From: Paracoccus tibetensis
GTDB lineage: Bacteria; Pseudomonadota; Alphaproteobacteria; Rhodobacterales; Rhodobacteraceae
Length of the DNA: 64,000 nt
NCBI RefSeq assembly: GCF_900102505.1
Contig: NZ_FMVT01000007.1
Span: 124,001 to 188,000, forward strand
Reading direction: 5' to 3'
Made by a program: the position numbers and the translations under genes
In this document: positions 24,046 through 32,124 of the stretch, one piece after another
Position numbering within the stretch: the first letter of the stretch is position 1
Layout: each line of letters begins with the position of its first letter
Notes under the pieces: generated by a model
The model's input: only the letters and a program-made list of their open reading frames with translations
What the model was told of the DNA's origin: nothing
Databases searched by the model: none

Positions 24046-25400
24046 CCGACATGCCGCTGCCCCAGACCGGCCGCGCCGGCGCCCGCACCAAGGGAAGCCT
24101 GCTGCAGGCCGACAGCCGCACCCGCCGCCGCAACGCCGCCGAGAAGCGCTTCCGCGCCTATGGCGTCACGGCCATTGCCATCGCCATCCTCGCGCTGGTC
24201 TTCCTGCTGACGACGATCATCCGCGACGGGGCGTCCGCCTTCCGCCAGACCTACCTGTCGATCCCGGTGACGCTGGATGCCGAGATCCTGGACCCGCAGG
24301 GGAACCGCGACGTGGCCGAGATGTCGCGCGTGCTGACCCTGGGCTACGGCCGGGTTCTGGACGCGGCGCTCGACCGCTCGATCGGCTCGCTCGAGCTGAA
24401 CATCCCCGGCCTGTCCGAGGGCGACGTGGACGGCATCGTCTCGCGCGAGGCCTCGGCGCAGCTGCGCCAGCGGGTGCTGAACGATCCCGAGCTGGTCGGC
24501 CAGACGGTCGAGCTGAACGTCCTGGTGAACGGCCGGATCGACGGCTACTTCAAGGGCCGCGTCACGATGGCCTCGGCCGAGCGCGACAGCAACGTCTCGC
24601 CCCAGCAGCTTCTGCTGGCCGACGCGCTGGCCGAGCGCGGCCTGCTGGTCACCCGCTTCAACCGCGAGTTCATCACCAACCCCGACGCCTCGGACCAGCG
24701 CCCCGAGGCCGCCGGCATCGGCGTCGCCATCATCGGCTCGGTCTACATGATGCTGGTGGTGCTGTTCCTCGCCGTGCCCATCGGCGTCGCCGCCTCGATC
24801 TATCTCGAGGAATTCGCGCCCAAGAACCGCATCACGGACATCATCGAGGTGAACATCTCGAACCTTGCGGCCGTGCCCTCGATCGTCTTCGGCATCCTCG
24901 GCCTTGCCGTCTTCATCAACTTCGCCGGCCTGCCGCAATCGGCGCCCATCGTCGGCGGTCTCGTGCTGACGCTGATGACGCTGCCGACCATCATCATCGC
25001 GACCCGCGCGGCGCTGAAGGCCGTGCCACCCTCGATCCGCGATGCCGCGCTTGGCGTGGGCGCCAGCAAGATGCAGTCGGTCTTCCACCACGTCCTGCCG
25101 CTGGCCATGCCCGGTATCCTGACCGGCACGATCATCGGCCTCGCGCAGGCGCTTGGCGAGACCGCGCCGCTGCTGCTGATCGGCATGGTCGCCTTCGTGC
25201 GCGAATATCCCGGCGGCCCGCCCGAGGGCCTGTTCGATCCGGCCTCTGCCCTGCCGGTGCAGGTCTACAACTGGACGCAGCGCAGCGATCCGGCCTTCGT
25301 GGAACGCGCATCGGGCGCCATCATCGTCCTTCTCATCTTCCTTCTGTGCATGAACCTGCTGGCCGTCTACCTGCGCCGCCGGTTCGAGCGCCGCTGGTAA
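24042..25400 (+). CDS. pstA: Phosphate ABC transporter permease
   Basis: A 452-residue permease. One membrane segment near the N-terminus (about 45-65) is followed by a periplasmic insert of roughly 160 residues, then a five-helix transport core with SIYLEEFAPKNRITDIIEVNI, AVPSIVFGILGLAVFI and the loop SIRDAALGVGASKMQSVFHH. The large insert is common in alphaproteobacteria and absent from E. coli PstA. It overlaps pstC by 4 bp and is followed by pstB after 21 bp. Confidence 0.93.
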   Translation: MTDMPLPQTGRAGARTKGSLLQADSRTRRRNAAEKRFRAYGVTAIAIAILALVFLLTTIIRDGASAFRQTYLSIPVTLDAEILDPQGNRDVAEMSRVLTLGYGRVLDAALDRSIGSLELNIPGLSEGDVDGIVSREASAQLRQRVLNDPELVGQTVELNVLVNGRIDGYFKGRVTMASAERDSNVSPQQLLLADALAERGLLVTRFNREFITNPDASDQRPEAAGIGVAIIGSVYMMLVVLFLAVPIGVAASIYLEEFAPKNRITDIIEVNISNLAAVPSIVFGILGLAVFINFAGLPQSAPIVGGLVLTLMTLPTIIIATRAALKAVPPSIRDAALGVGASKMQSVFHHVLPLAMPGILTGTIIGLAQALGETAPLLLIGMVAFVREYPGGPPEGLFDPASALPVQVYNWTQRSDPAFVERASGAIIVLLIFLLCMNLLAVYLRRRFERRW

Positions 25401-25421
25401 TCGGCATCCGGAGAGCCCACC

Positions 25422-26219
25422 ATGTACGACACGACCCGAACGGAGAGCGCCGTGAGCCAGCAGGACATCAAGATCTCGGCCAGGAACGTGCAAGTCTATT
25501 ACGGCGACAAGCACGCGCTGAAGGACGTGAACGTCGACATCCAGGACAAGACCGTGACGGCCTTCATCGGCCCCTCGGGCTGCGGCAAGTCGACCTTCCT
25601 GCGCTGCATCAACCGGATGAACGACACGATCGACATCGCCAGCGTGAAGGGCGAGATCCGGCTGGACGGCGAGGACATCTACGACCGCCGCGTCGATCCG
25701 GTGCAGCTGCGCGCCAAGGTCGGGATGGTCTTCCAGAAGCCGAACCCCTTCCCGAAGTCGATCTACGACAACGTCGCCTATGGCCCGCGCATCCACGGCC
25801 TGTCGCGGAACAAGGCCGAGCTGGACGAGATCGTCGAGAAGTCCCTGCGCGGCGCGGCCCTCTGGAACGAGGTGAAGGACCGCCTGGCCGAGCCGGGCAC
25901 CGGCCTCTCGGGCGGCCAGCAGCAGCGCCTGTGCATCGCCCGCGCCGTCGCCACCGCGCCCGAGGTGCTGCTGATGGACGAGCCCTGCAGCGCGCTCGAC
26001 CCCATCGCGACCGGCCAGGTCGAGGAGCTGATCGACCAGCTGCGCGAGCAGTTCTCGGTCGTGATCGTCACGCATTCGATGCAGCAGGCGGCGCGGGTCA
26101 GCCAGAAGACCGCATTCTTCCACCTGGGCAACCTGGTCGAGTACGGCGCCACCGACGACATCTTCACCAAGCCGCAGGACAGCCGCACCGAGGCTTACAT
26201 CTCCGGCCGCATCGGCTGA
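25422..26219 (+). CDS. pstB: Phosphate ABC transporter ATPase
   Basis: A 265-residue ATPase. Walker A is GPSGCGKST, the Q-loop [20 protein letters not shown] is diagnostic for PstB, the signature is LSGGQQQR, Walker [14 protein letters not shown] and the switch [13 protein letters not shown]. Besides driving import, PstB is part of the phosphate-sensing complex with PhoU. An in-frame GTG 30 bp later is a possible alternative start. phoU begins 17 bp downstream. Confidence 0.95.
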   Translation: MYDTTRTESAVSQQDIKISARNVQVYYGDKHALKDVNVDIQDKTVTAFIGPSGCGKSTFLRCINRMNDTIDIASVKGEIRLDGEDIYDRRVDPVQLRAKVGMVFQKPNPFPKSIYDNVAYGPRIHGLSRNKAELDEIVEKSLRGAALWNEVKDRLAEPGTGLSGGQQQRLCIARAVATAPEVLLMDEPCSALDPIATGQVEELIDQLREQFSVVIVTHSMQQAARVSQKTAFFHLGNLVEYGATDDIFTKPQDSRTEAYISGRIG

Positions 26220-26236
26220 TCCTGGGAGGGACGGAC

Positions 26237-26947
26237 ATGAACCGCGACAAGCACATTTCCTCGGCCTTCGACCGCGACCTGGAGACGATCCAGGCGCTGG
26301 TCGTGAAGATGGGCGGGATGGTCGAGGCGGCCATCACCGACGCCGCCACCGCGCTGGAGACCCGCGACGAGGAGCTGGCCGACGAGGTCCGCCGCCGCGA
26401 CAAGGCCATCGACGCGCTGGAGGCGCAGGTCAACGAGGACGCCGCCCGGCTGATCGCCCTGCGCGCGCCCACCGCGACCGATCTTCGGATGGTCCTGGCG
26501 GTCATCAAGATCTCGGCCTCGCTGGAGCGGGTGGGGGACTACGCCAAGAACATGGCCAAGCGCACCTCGGTCCTGGCGCAGATGCCGCCCATCGAGGGTG
26601 CCGGCATGGCCCTGCGCCGGATGAGCGCGGCGGTGAACCGGATGCTGCAGGACGCGCTGGACAGCTACATCCGCCGCGACGCGGGCCTGGCCGAGGACGT
26701 GCGCCAGCGCGACCTGGAGGTGGACCAGATGTACAACGCCCTCTTCCGCGAGTTCCTGACCCACATGATGGAAGACCCCCGCAACATCACGTCCTGTATG
26801 CACCTGCACTTCATCGCCAAGAACGTCGAGCGCATGGGCGATCACGCCACCACCATCGCCGAGCAGGTGGTCTATCTGGTCACCGGCGAGCTGCCGGACG
26901 ATGCGCGGCCGAAAAGCAACGCCGTGCCGCTGACGGTGGGGGGCTGA
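26237..26947 (+). CDS. phoU: Phosphate signalling protein
   Basis: A 236-residue all-helical protein with two PhoU repeats (about 15-105 and 120-215). The metal-binding motifs ASLERVGDYAKNMAKR and KNVERMGDHATTIAEQ are both intact. PhoU links PstB to the sensor kinase PhoR and damps the Pho response when phosphate is plentiful. It is preceded by GGGAGG and followed 3 bp later by phoB. Confidence 0.95.
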   Translation: MNRDKHISSAFDRDLETIQALVVKMGGMVEAAITDAATALETRDEELADEVRRRDKAIDALEAQVNEDAARLIALRAPTATDLRMVLAVIKISASLERVGDYAKNMAKRTSVLAQMPPIEGAGMALRRMSAAVNRMLQDALDSYIRRDAGLAEDVRQRDLEVDQMYNALFREFLTHMMEDPRNITSCMHLHFIAKNVERMGDHATTIAEQVVYLVTGELPDDARPKSNAVPLTVGG

Positions 26948-26950
26948 GCG

Positions 26951-27640
26951 ATGACGCGCCAAGCCCCTTGCGTTCTGGTGGTCGAGGATGAGGGCGCGCA
27001 GCGCGAAGTCCTGCAATACAACCTGGAAGCCGAGGGCTTCGACGTGGTCGTCGCCGACAACGGCGAAGACGCGCTGCTGCTGGTGCAGGAAGAGCAGCCC
27101 GACCTGGTCGTGCTGGACTGGATGCTGCCCAAGGTCAGCGGCATCGAGGTCTGCCGCCAGGTCAAGGCCGACCCGGCGACGCGCAACATCCCCATCATCA
27201 TGCTCTCGGCCCGCTCCGAGGAGGTGGACCGGGTCCGCGGCCTCGAGACCGGCGCGGACGACTACGTGGTGAAGCCCTATTCCGTGGTCGAGCTGATGGC
27301 CCGCCTGCGCACCCAGCTGCGCCGCACCCGCCCCGCCACGATGGGCGAGCGCCTCAGCTTCGCCGACATCATCCTCGACGCGGCCGAGCACCGCGTCTTT
27401 CGCGCCGGGCAGTCGCTGCATCTGGGCCCGACCGAGTTCCGGCTGCTGTCGACGCTGATGGAAAAGCCGGGCCGCGTCTGGACCCGCGAGCAGCTGCTGG
27501 ACCGGGTCTGGGGCCGCGACATCTACGTGGACACGCGCACAATCGACGTGCATGTGGGGCGGCTGCGCAAGGCGCTGATGCAGAACGGCGGCGCCGATCC
27601 GCTGCGCACGGTGCGCGGCGTGGGCTACGCGCTCGGCTGA
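26951..27640 (+). CDS. phoB: Phosphate regulon response regulator
   Basis: A 229-residue OmpR-type regulator. The receiver (1-120) has the acidic pair VEDE, the phospho-acceptor Asp56 in VVLDWMLP and the conserved Lys in VVKPYS. The winged-helix domain (about 130-229) contains GPTEFRLLSTLMEKPGRVWTREQLLDRVWG and DVHVGRLRKAL. It binds Pho boxes such as that upstream of pstS, closing a feedback loop. The partner kinase PhoR is not in the window. Confidence 0.95.
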   Translation: MTRQAPCVLVVEDEGAQREVLQYNLEAEGFDVVVADNGEDALLLVQEEQPDLVVLDWMLPKVSGIEVCRQVKADPATRNIPIIMLSARSEEVDRVRGLETGADDYVVKPYSVVELMARLRTQLRRTRPATMGERLSFADIILDAAEHRVFRAGQSLHLGPTEFRLLSTLMEKPGRVWTREQLLDRVWGRDIYVDTRTIDVHVGRLRKALMQNGGADPLRTVRGVGYALG

Positions 27641-27680
27641 GGCCGGCCTCGATCCCGACAATCTGCGACGGAACGGCTGA

Positions 27681-27700
27681 CGCAGGGGAACTTCCCTGCG
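27681..27700 (+). other. Hairpin downstream of phoB
   Basis: CGCAGGG (27681-27687) and CCCTGCG (27694-27700) form a 7-bp stem with a 6-base loop 40 bp after the phoB stop. There is no T-run. It may stabilise the 3' end of the pst-pho message. Confidence 0.35.
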
Positions 27701-27757
27701 CCTGTGGAATTGGGCTGGTGCAACCAGCGCGCAACTCACGCGCCGATTGTAAAAATG

Positions 27758-27785
27758 CCCCGCCGGTCAGGGCGGGGCGGGACTT
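27758..27785 (+). terminator. Terminator-like hairpin downstream of phoB
   Basis: CCCCGCC (27758-27764) and GGCGGGG (27771-27777) form a 7-bp stem. AAAAAT precedes the stem and ACTTTG follows, so it could act in either direction. It is the best terminator candidate for the pst-phoB operon. Confidence 0.45.
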
Positions 27786-27826
27786 TGTAACGGTTGAACA
27801 CGCAATCAACTATGTCCCGCGGAAGT

Positions 27827-27848
27827 CGTTCCCGTGCTTTCGGGAACG
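27827..27848 (+). other. Hairpin in the leader of the 27932 gene
   Basis: CGTTCCCG (27827-27834) and CGGGAACG (27841-27848) form a perfect 8-bp stem with a TGCTTT loop. A second, longer hairpin abutting the next start codon follows 41 bp later; the pair may act together in the leader. Confidence 0.4.
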
Positions 27849-27889
27849 TGATCGATCGGCATCGGCCGGATGGTCGTGCCGGTCCGGAT

Positions 27890-27931
27890 CGGGCAAGTTG
27901 CCTTGATCACGCCATCAAGGGAACTTGCCCG
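27890..27931 (+). promoter_or_regulatory. Long leader hairpin enclosing the ribosome binding site
   Basis: CGGGCAAGTTGCCTTGAT (27890-27907) pairs with ATCAAGGGAACTTGCCCG (27914-27931) through 18 positions with one mismatch and a 6-base loop. The only Shine-Dalgarno candidate, AAGGGA (27918-27923), lies in the 3' arm, and the ATG begins at 27932, the base after the stem. Folding would hide the ribosome site. A DNA operator made of the same inverted repeat is the alternative. Confidence 0.55.
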
Positions 27932-28393
27932 ATGTTCAGCGACTGGAAGCAGGAGAAGGCGACGGCGGGGCTCGTGGCCGAGGCGCAGGCCGTGGCCGAT
28001 CGCCTGGCAGAAGCCAAGCCGCACCATGTCGAGGCCCATGCCGCCGCCGCGCGGTTCTGGGCGGCCGCTTATCTGGCCGAGGGGCAGGACCTTCACCTTC
28101 TGGCCGACTGGCCCGCCGCCGATCGCCGCCGCTTCATCGCCGCCGCGCAGACGAAGATCGCAGCGCTGCGCAAAGCGCGGAGCTATGACAGCAGCGACGG
28201 GCTGGCCGCCTGGCTGCACACCGCCCGCGCCGTGGCCGAGCCGCGCATGGCCCCGCCCGTCCGCGAGATGTGGCAGCACCTCATGGGCGCGGGGCAGAAT
28301 GCCGATGCGATGGCGCAGGACCAGATGGACGAGGCGGGGCTGCCCGCCGATGCCGGGCGGCGGGCGCCGAAGGGCTTTGCCGAGGCGGACTGA
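27932..28393 (+). CDS. Conserved-looking protein of unknown function
   Basis: A 153-residue soluble, mostly helical protein rich in Ala, Glu and Arg, with several Trp and His residues. It begins MFSDWKQEKATAGLVAEAQ and has a distinctive middle WPAADRRRFIAAAQTKIAALRKARSYDSS. No signal peptide, cysteine or known domain was recognised. The ATG at 27932 is chosen over an upstream in-frame TTG at 27794 because protein-like composition starts here and AAGGGA lies 8 bases upstream. The start abuts a strong hairpin, suggesting translational control. It converges on uxuA with a 9-bp gap. Confidence 0.65.
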   Translation: MFSDWKQEKATAGLVAEAQAVADRLAEAKPHHVEAHAAAARFWAAAYLAEGQDLHLLADWPAADRRRFIAAAQTKIAALRKARSYDSSDGLAAWLHTARAVAEPRMAPPVREMWQHLMGAGQNADAMAQDQMDEAGLPADAGRRAPKGFAEAD

Positions 28394-28402
28394 GCCGCGC
28401 GC

Positions 28403-29620
28403 TCAGGCTTGCGCGCGCAGCGAGGGATGGTCGAGCGCCGTCATGATGCCGCGCAACTCGGCCAGGCCCTTGAGGCGGCCGATGGCCGGATAGCCCGGCT
28501 GTGCGCGTCGCTTCAGATCGTCGAGGATGTCCTGCCCGTGATCGGGGCGCATCGGGATCTGCCAGTCGGCGCGGCCCTCCGCCTTGCGGCGCCGCTCTTC
28601 GCCGAGAATGGCGGCGATCATCGCCACCATGTCCGTGTTCCCCTCCAGATGCGCGGCCTCGTGGAACGAGCCGCCGAGCCGGGCCTCCTCCAGCGCGACG
28701 TTGCGCAGGTGCAGGAAATGGACGCGGCTGCCGAGGCGGCGCATCATCCCCGTCAGGTCGTTGTCCGCCCGCGCCCCGAGCGAGCCGGTGCAGAGCGTGA
28801 TCCCGTTCGCCGGGATGTCCACCGCGTCCAGCACCGCCGCGTAGTCGGCCTCGGTCGACATGATCCGCGGCAGGCCCAGCAGCGGGAAGGGCGGATCGTC
28901 GGGATGGCAGCAGAGGCGCATCCCCAGTTCCTGCGCCAGAGGGGCGACCTCGGCCAGGAAATCGACCAGATGCGCGCGCAGCCGCTCGGCCGGGATGGCG
29001 TCGTAGCGGGCGAGGTGGGTCTTCACGTCCTCCATCGTCATCCGCTCGGCCGCGCCGGGCAGGCCGAAGACCACGTTGCCGGCCAGCTGCTCCTTGCGGG
29101 CCTCGGACATGGCTTTGAAGCGGGCGCGGGCGGCCTCGGTCACCTCGGCGTCGTAACCCTCGGCCGCGGCGGGACGCGCCAGCAGGAACAGATCGAAGGC
29201 CGCGAAGTCGATGGCGTCAAAGCGCATGCAGGTGGCGCCGTTCGGCAGGCGATAGGCCAGGTCGGTGCGGGTCCAGTCGAGGATCGGCATGAAGTTGTAG
29301 CAGATCACTTTGACCCCGGCCGCGTGCAGGTGGCGCATCGAGGTCTTCCAGTTCTCGACATGGCGCTTCCAGTCGCCGCTCTGGCGCTTGATGTCCTCGG
29401 ACACCGGCAGGCTCTCGACCACCTCCCATTTCAGGCCCGAGGGCGCGCCGTCCGTCATCACCGCCAACTCGGCCTGCCGGCGCGCGATCTCCTCGGCCGG
29501 CCAGACGGCGCCGGTCGGCATGTGGTGGAGCGCAGTCACCACGCCCTCCACCCCGGCCTGCATCATGTCGTCGATGGAGACGAGGTCCTTGGGTCCGAAC
29601 CAGCGCCAGGTCTGTCTCAT
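28403..29620 (-). CDS. uxuA: Mannonate dehydratase
   Basis: A 405-residue UxuA-family TIM-barrel enzyme that dehydrates D-mannonate to 2-keto-3-deoxygluconate in glucuronate catabolism. Landmarks are the N-terminal RQTWRWFGPKDLVSIDDMMQAGV, then VICYNFMPILDWTRTDL, LRLCCHPDDPPFPLLGLPRI, LCTGSLGARADNDL and VHFLHLRNV, which supply the metal-binding Cys, His and Asp residues. Length is close to the E. coli protein (394). It is divergent from a short-chain dehydrogenase gene, probably its pathway partner as a fructuronate/mannonate oxidoreductase, and has a clear promoter at 29669-29695. Confidence 0.93.
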   Translation of the reverse strand: MRQTWRWFGPKDLVSIDDMMQAGVEGVVTALHHMPTGAVWPAEEIARRQAELAVMTDGAPSGLKWEVVESLPVSEDIKRQSGDWKRHVENWKTSMRHLHAAGVKVICYNFMPILDWTRTDLAYRLPNGATCMRFDAIDFAAFDLFLLARPAAAEGYDAEVTEAARARFKAMSEARKEQLAGNVVFGLPGAAERMTMEDVKTHLARYDAIPAERLRAHLVDFLAEVAPLAQELGMRLCCHPDDPPFPLLGLPRIMSTEADYAAVLDAVDIPANGITLCTGSLGARADNDLTGMMRRLGSRVHFLHLRNVALEEARLGGSFHEAAHLEGNTDMVAMIAAILGEERRRKAEGRADWQIPMRPDHGQDILDDLKRRAQPGYPAIGRLKGLAELRGIMTALDHPSLRAQA

Positions 29621-29668
29621 GCGCGTCTTCCGTCTGCTGTGCCGGTGGCCGATGTTTCTCCAGCCCCG

Positions 29669-29695
29669 GCTATACCATACTAGCATACGCGTCAA
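29669..29695 (-). promoter_or_regulatory. uxuA promoter with operator-like spacer
   Basis: On the minus strand TTGACG (29695-29690) and TATAGC (29674-29669) are spaced by 15 bp. The spacer holds the partly palindromic ATGCTAGTAT, similar in style to operators of GntR-type hexuronate regulators. The regulator itself is not nearby. Confidence 0.5.
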
Positions 29696-29759
29696 GTTTC
29701 GGCCTTGGCGGCGGCAGCCGGCGGTGGGACAAGAGGCGCGGCAGGATCGGGAGGACGCG

Positions 29760-30509
29760 ATGGCGGATCTGGAGGGGAAGGCCGTGCTGGTCACAGGGGC
29801 GAGCCGGGGCATCGGCGCGGCGGCAGCGCGCGCCTTTGCCGCAGCGGGCGCGCGCGTCGGGCTGATGGCCCGCAGCGAAGCGGCCGTCGCGGCGCTGGCG
29901 CGCGAGATCGGCGGCGTGCCCATCGCCGGGGACGTCGCGCGGGCGGAGGATATGGAGCGGGCGGTGGCCCGGCTTCACGCCGAGGCGGGGCGCATCGACG
30001 TGCTGGTGAACAATGCCGGGCTGATCGAGCCCATCGCCGGGCTGGCCGAGGCCGATCCCGGAGCCTGGGGCCAGGCGATCGACGTGAACCTCAAGGGGGT
30101 CTTCCACGGCATCCGCGCGGCGCTTCCGCGGATGCGGGCGCAGGGAGGCGGGACGGTCCTGACCATCGGCTCGGGCGCAGCCCATGCCCCGCAGGAGGGC
30201 TGGAGCGCCTATTGCGCCAGCAAGGCCGGCGCGCTGATGCTGACGCGCGCGCTGCACCAGGAAGCCGCGGGGGACGGGATCCGCGCGATCAGCCTGTCGC
30301 CGGGGACGGTGGCGACCGACATGCAGGCGGCGATCCGGGACAGCGGCGTCAACCCGGTCAGCCGGCTCGACTGGTCCGTGCACATCCCGCCCGAATGGCC
30401 GGCGCGGGCGCTGGTCTGGATGTGCGGGCCGGAGGCGGACGACTATCTCGGCGCCGAGATCTCGCTGCGGGACGAGGGCATCCGCCGCCGCGTCGGGCTG
30501 ATCGCCTGA
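29760..30509 (+). CDS. Short-chain dehydrogenase/reductase
   Basis: A 249-residue classical SDR. The cofactor motif is TGASRGIG, the structural motif NNAG, and the catalytic residues are in SGAAH...YCASK. Being divergent from uxuA it may be the NAD(P)-dependent D-mannonate (fructuronate) oxidoreductase of the hexuronate pathway, a role that SDR proteins fill in several alphaproteobacteria. The substrate cannot be read from the sequence. GGGAGG precedes the ATG. The longer upstream frame is antisense to uxuA. It converges on the kinase gene with a 16-bp gap. Confidence 0.82.
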   Translation: MADLEGKAVLVTGASRGIGAAAARAFAAAGARVGLMARSEAAVAALAREIGGVPIAGDVARAEDMERAVARLHAEAGRIDVLVNNAGLIEPIAGLAEADPGAWGQAIDVNLKGVFHGIRAALPRMRAQGGGTVLTIGSGAAHAPQEGWSAYCASKAGALMLTRALHQEAAGDGIRAISLSPGTVATDMQAAIRDSGVNPVSRLDWSVHIPPEWPARALVWMCGPEADDYLGAEISLRDEGIRRRVGLIA

Positions 30510-30525
30510 GGCCGCGCGGCCGTCC

Positions 30526-32124
30526 CTACCGGGCCGGGTCCAGCAGCGCCTGAAGCCGGGCGGCAAGCTGGTCCAGCGGCGCGGGCCAGGGCAGGTGGTC
30601 CGGGCAGCCGGCCCCGGCCGCGGGCGAGGTCACCAGCAGCTTCAGGTCCGGGCGGCAGCGGGCGAGATCCTGGGCGAGCGTCCTGCCGCCATGGCCCCGC
30701 ATGTCGGCGCAGGTCAGGACCAGCGCGATCCCGGGGCCGCTCGCCAGCCGGTCCTGTACCTCGACGGCGCTGCGGGCAAGGTGGACGGCGTAGCCGAGAC
30801 CGCTCAGCATCTCGACCTTCAGCGACAGGGACTGCGGGTCGTCGTCGACGATCAGGATCTCCGCCCCCGAGGCGTCATGCGCAGGGCCGGCTGCTTCGGC
30901 GGGAAGCTGCGGCAGGCAGAGCGTGATCGTCGTGCCTTCCCCCGGCGCGCTGCGGATCGCGACATGCCCGCCCGACTGGCGGGCGAAGGCGAATACCTGG
31001 CTGAGGCCGAGGCCCGTGCCTTGCCCGACCCCCTTCGTGGTGAAGAACGGCTCGAAGGCCTTCGCGGCGATCTCGGGCGTCATGCCGATGCCGGTATCGG
31101 TGACCGCGATGGTCACGCAGGGGCCGGGCGCGACGCGTTGGCCGGCCGCCTCCTCGACGCCCAGCAGGCGGTTGGCGGTCGCGATGACCAGCTCGCCCCC
31201 GCCCGGCATGGCGTCGCGGGCGTTGATGGCGAGGTTCAGCAGCGCGTTCTCCAGCATGCTCGAATCGGCGAGCAGCTGGCCCGTCCCCGGCGCCAGCTCG
31301 GTCCGAAGCTGCACGCCGTTGCCGAGGGTCCGGCGCAGGAAATCCACCATCTCGGCGATCATCCGGTTGGGATCGACCGGAACCGGCACCAGCGCCTGCC
31401 GGCGCGAAAAGGCGAGCAGGCGCTGGATCAGCGCGGTCGCGCGCTCGACGCCGTCGCGGGCGGCCAGGATGAAGGGCGCCACGTCGCCCCCCGTCCTCAG
31501 GCGCCGTTCCGTCAGGTTGAGCGCGGCCGAGATGACGGCCAGCATGTTCTTGAAGTCATGGGCGATGCCGCCGGTCAGCTGGCCCACGGCTTCCATCTTC
31601 TGCGCCTGGCGCAGCGCGTCTTCGGTCGCAAGGCGCGCCTCCACGGCCTCGACCACGCGCGCCTCGAGCGTCCGGTTCAGCTCTTCAAGCGCGGTGCGCG
31701 CCTGGAGCAGCTCGCGTTCGTAGCGGCGGCGGTCGGTGGCGTTGAAGACGGTGACGCGCACGAAGCGCAGCTGTCCCGCCGCGTCGCGCCGCTCCTCGGC
31801 ATTGACCAGCACAGGCAGCGTGCTGCCGTCGGCGCGCACGAGATCCAGCGCGACCTCGTGGAAGAAGCCCTGCATCCGCAGGAGGGGGGCGAAATGCGTT
31901 TCGAAATAGATCTTGCCGGCGATGTTCAGGAAGTCCTGCAGCCGCTTGCCGGAGAAGACGGCGACATCGTGGCCCAGCCAGCCGGCCAGCGTCCGGTTCG
32001 CTCGGATGATGCGCCCGTCCGCGCCGGCCGAGACGTAGCCGCAGGGCGCCGTGTCGAAGAGATCCTCGAGGTCTTCCATCTCGGGCGAGGTGCGGGAATC
32101 GGCAGGGCCTTGGGTCGTGCTCAT
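30526..32124 (-). CDS. PAS-domain hybrid histidine kinase with degenerate receiver
   Basis: A 532-residue soluble kinase. A PAS domain (about 20-130) is followed by a coiled-coil linker (135-175), the dimerisation domain with His189 in GGIAHDFKNML, and a catalytic domain with NLAINARDAM, DTGIGM and GTGLGLS (to about 405). A C-terminal receiver (about 420-532) keeps the acidic cluster VDDD but has Cys472 (LVLTCADM) where the phospho-acceptor Asp is expected, and lacks the usual Lys-Pro. The receiver is thus probably not phosphorylated in the normal way. The ATG overlaps the stop of the RsbQ-like hydrolase as ATGA. No transmembrane segment is visible. A separate output regulator is not encoded nearby. 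Confidence 0.88.
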   Translation of the reverse strand: MSTTQGPADSRTSPEMEDLEDLFDTAPCGYVSAGADGRIIRANRTLAGWLGHDVAVFSGKRLQDFLNIAGKIYFETHFAPLLRMQGFFHEVALDLVRADGSTLPVLVNAEERRDAAGQLRFVRVTVFNATDRRRYERELLQARTALEELNRTLEARVVEAVEARLATEDALRQAQKMEAVGQLTGGIAHDFKNMLAVISAALNLTERRLRTGGDVAPFILAARDGVERATALIQRLLAFSRRQALVPVPVDPNRMIAEMVDFLRRTLGNGVQLRTELAPGTGQLLADSSMLENALLNLAINARDAMPGGGELVIATANRLLGVEEAAGQRVAPGPCVTIAVTDTGIGMTPEIAAKAFEPFFTTKGVGQGTGLGLSQVFAFARQSGGHVAIRSAPGEGTTITLCLPQLPAEAAGPAHDASGAEILIVDDDPQSLSLKVEMLSGLGYAVHLARSAVEVQDRLASGPGIALVLTCADMRGHGGRTLAQDLARCRPDLKLLVTSPAAGAGCPDHLPWPAPLDQLAARLQALLDPAR

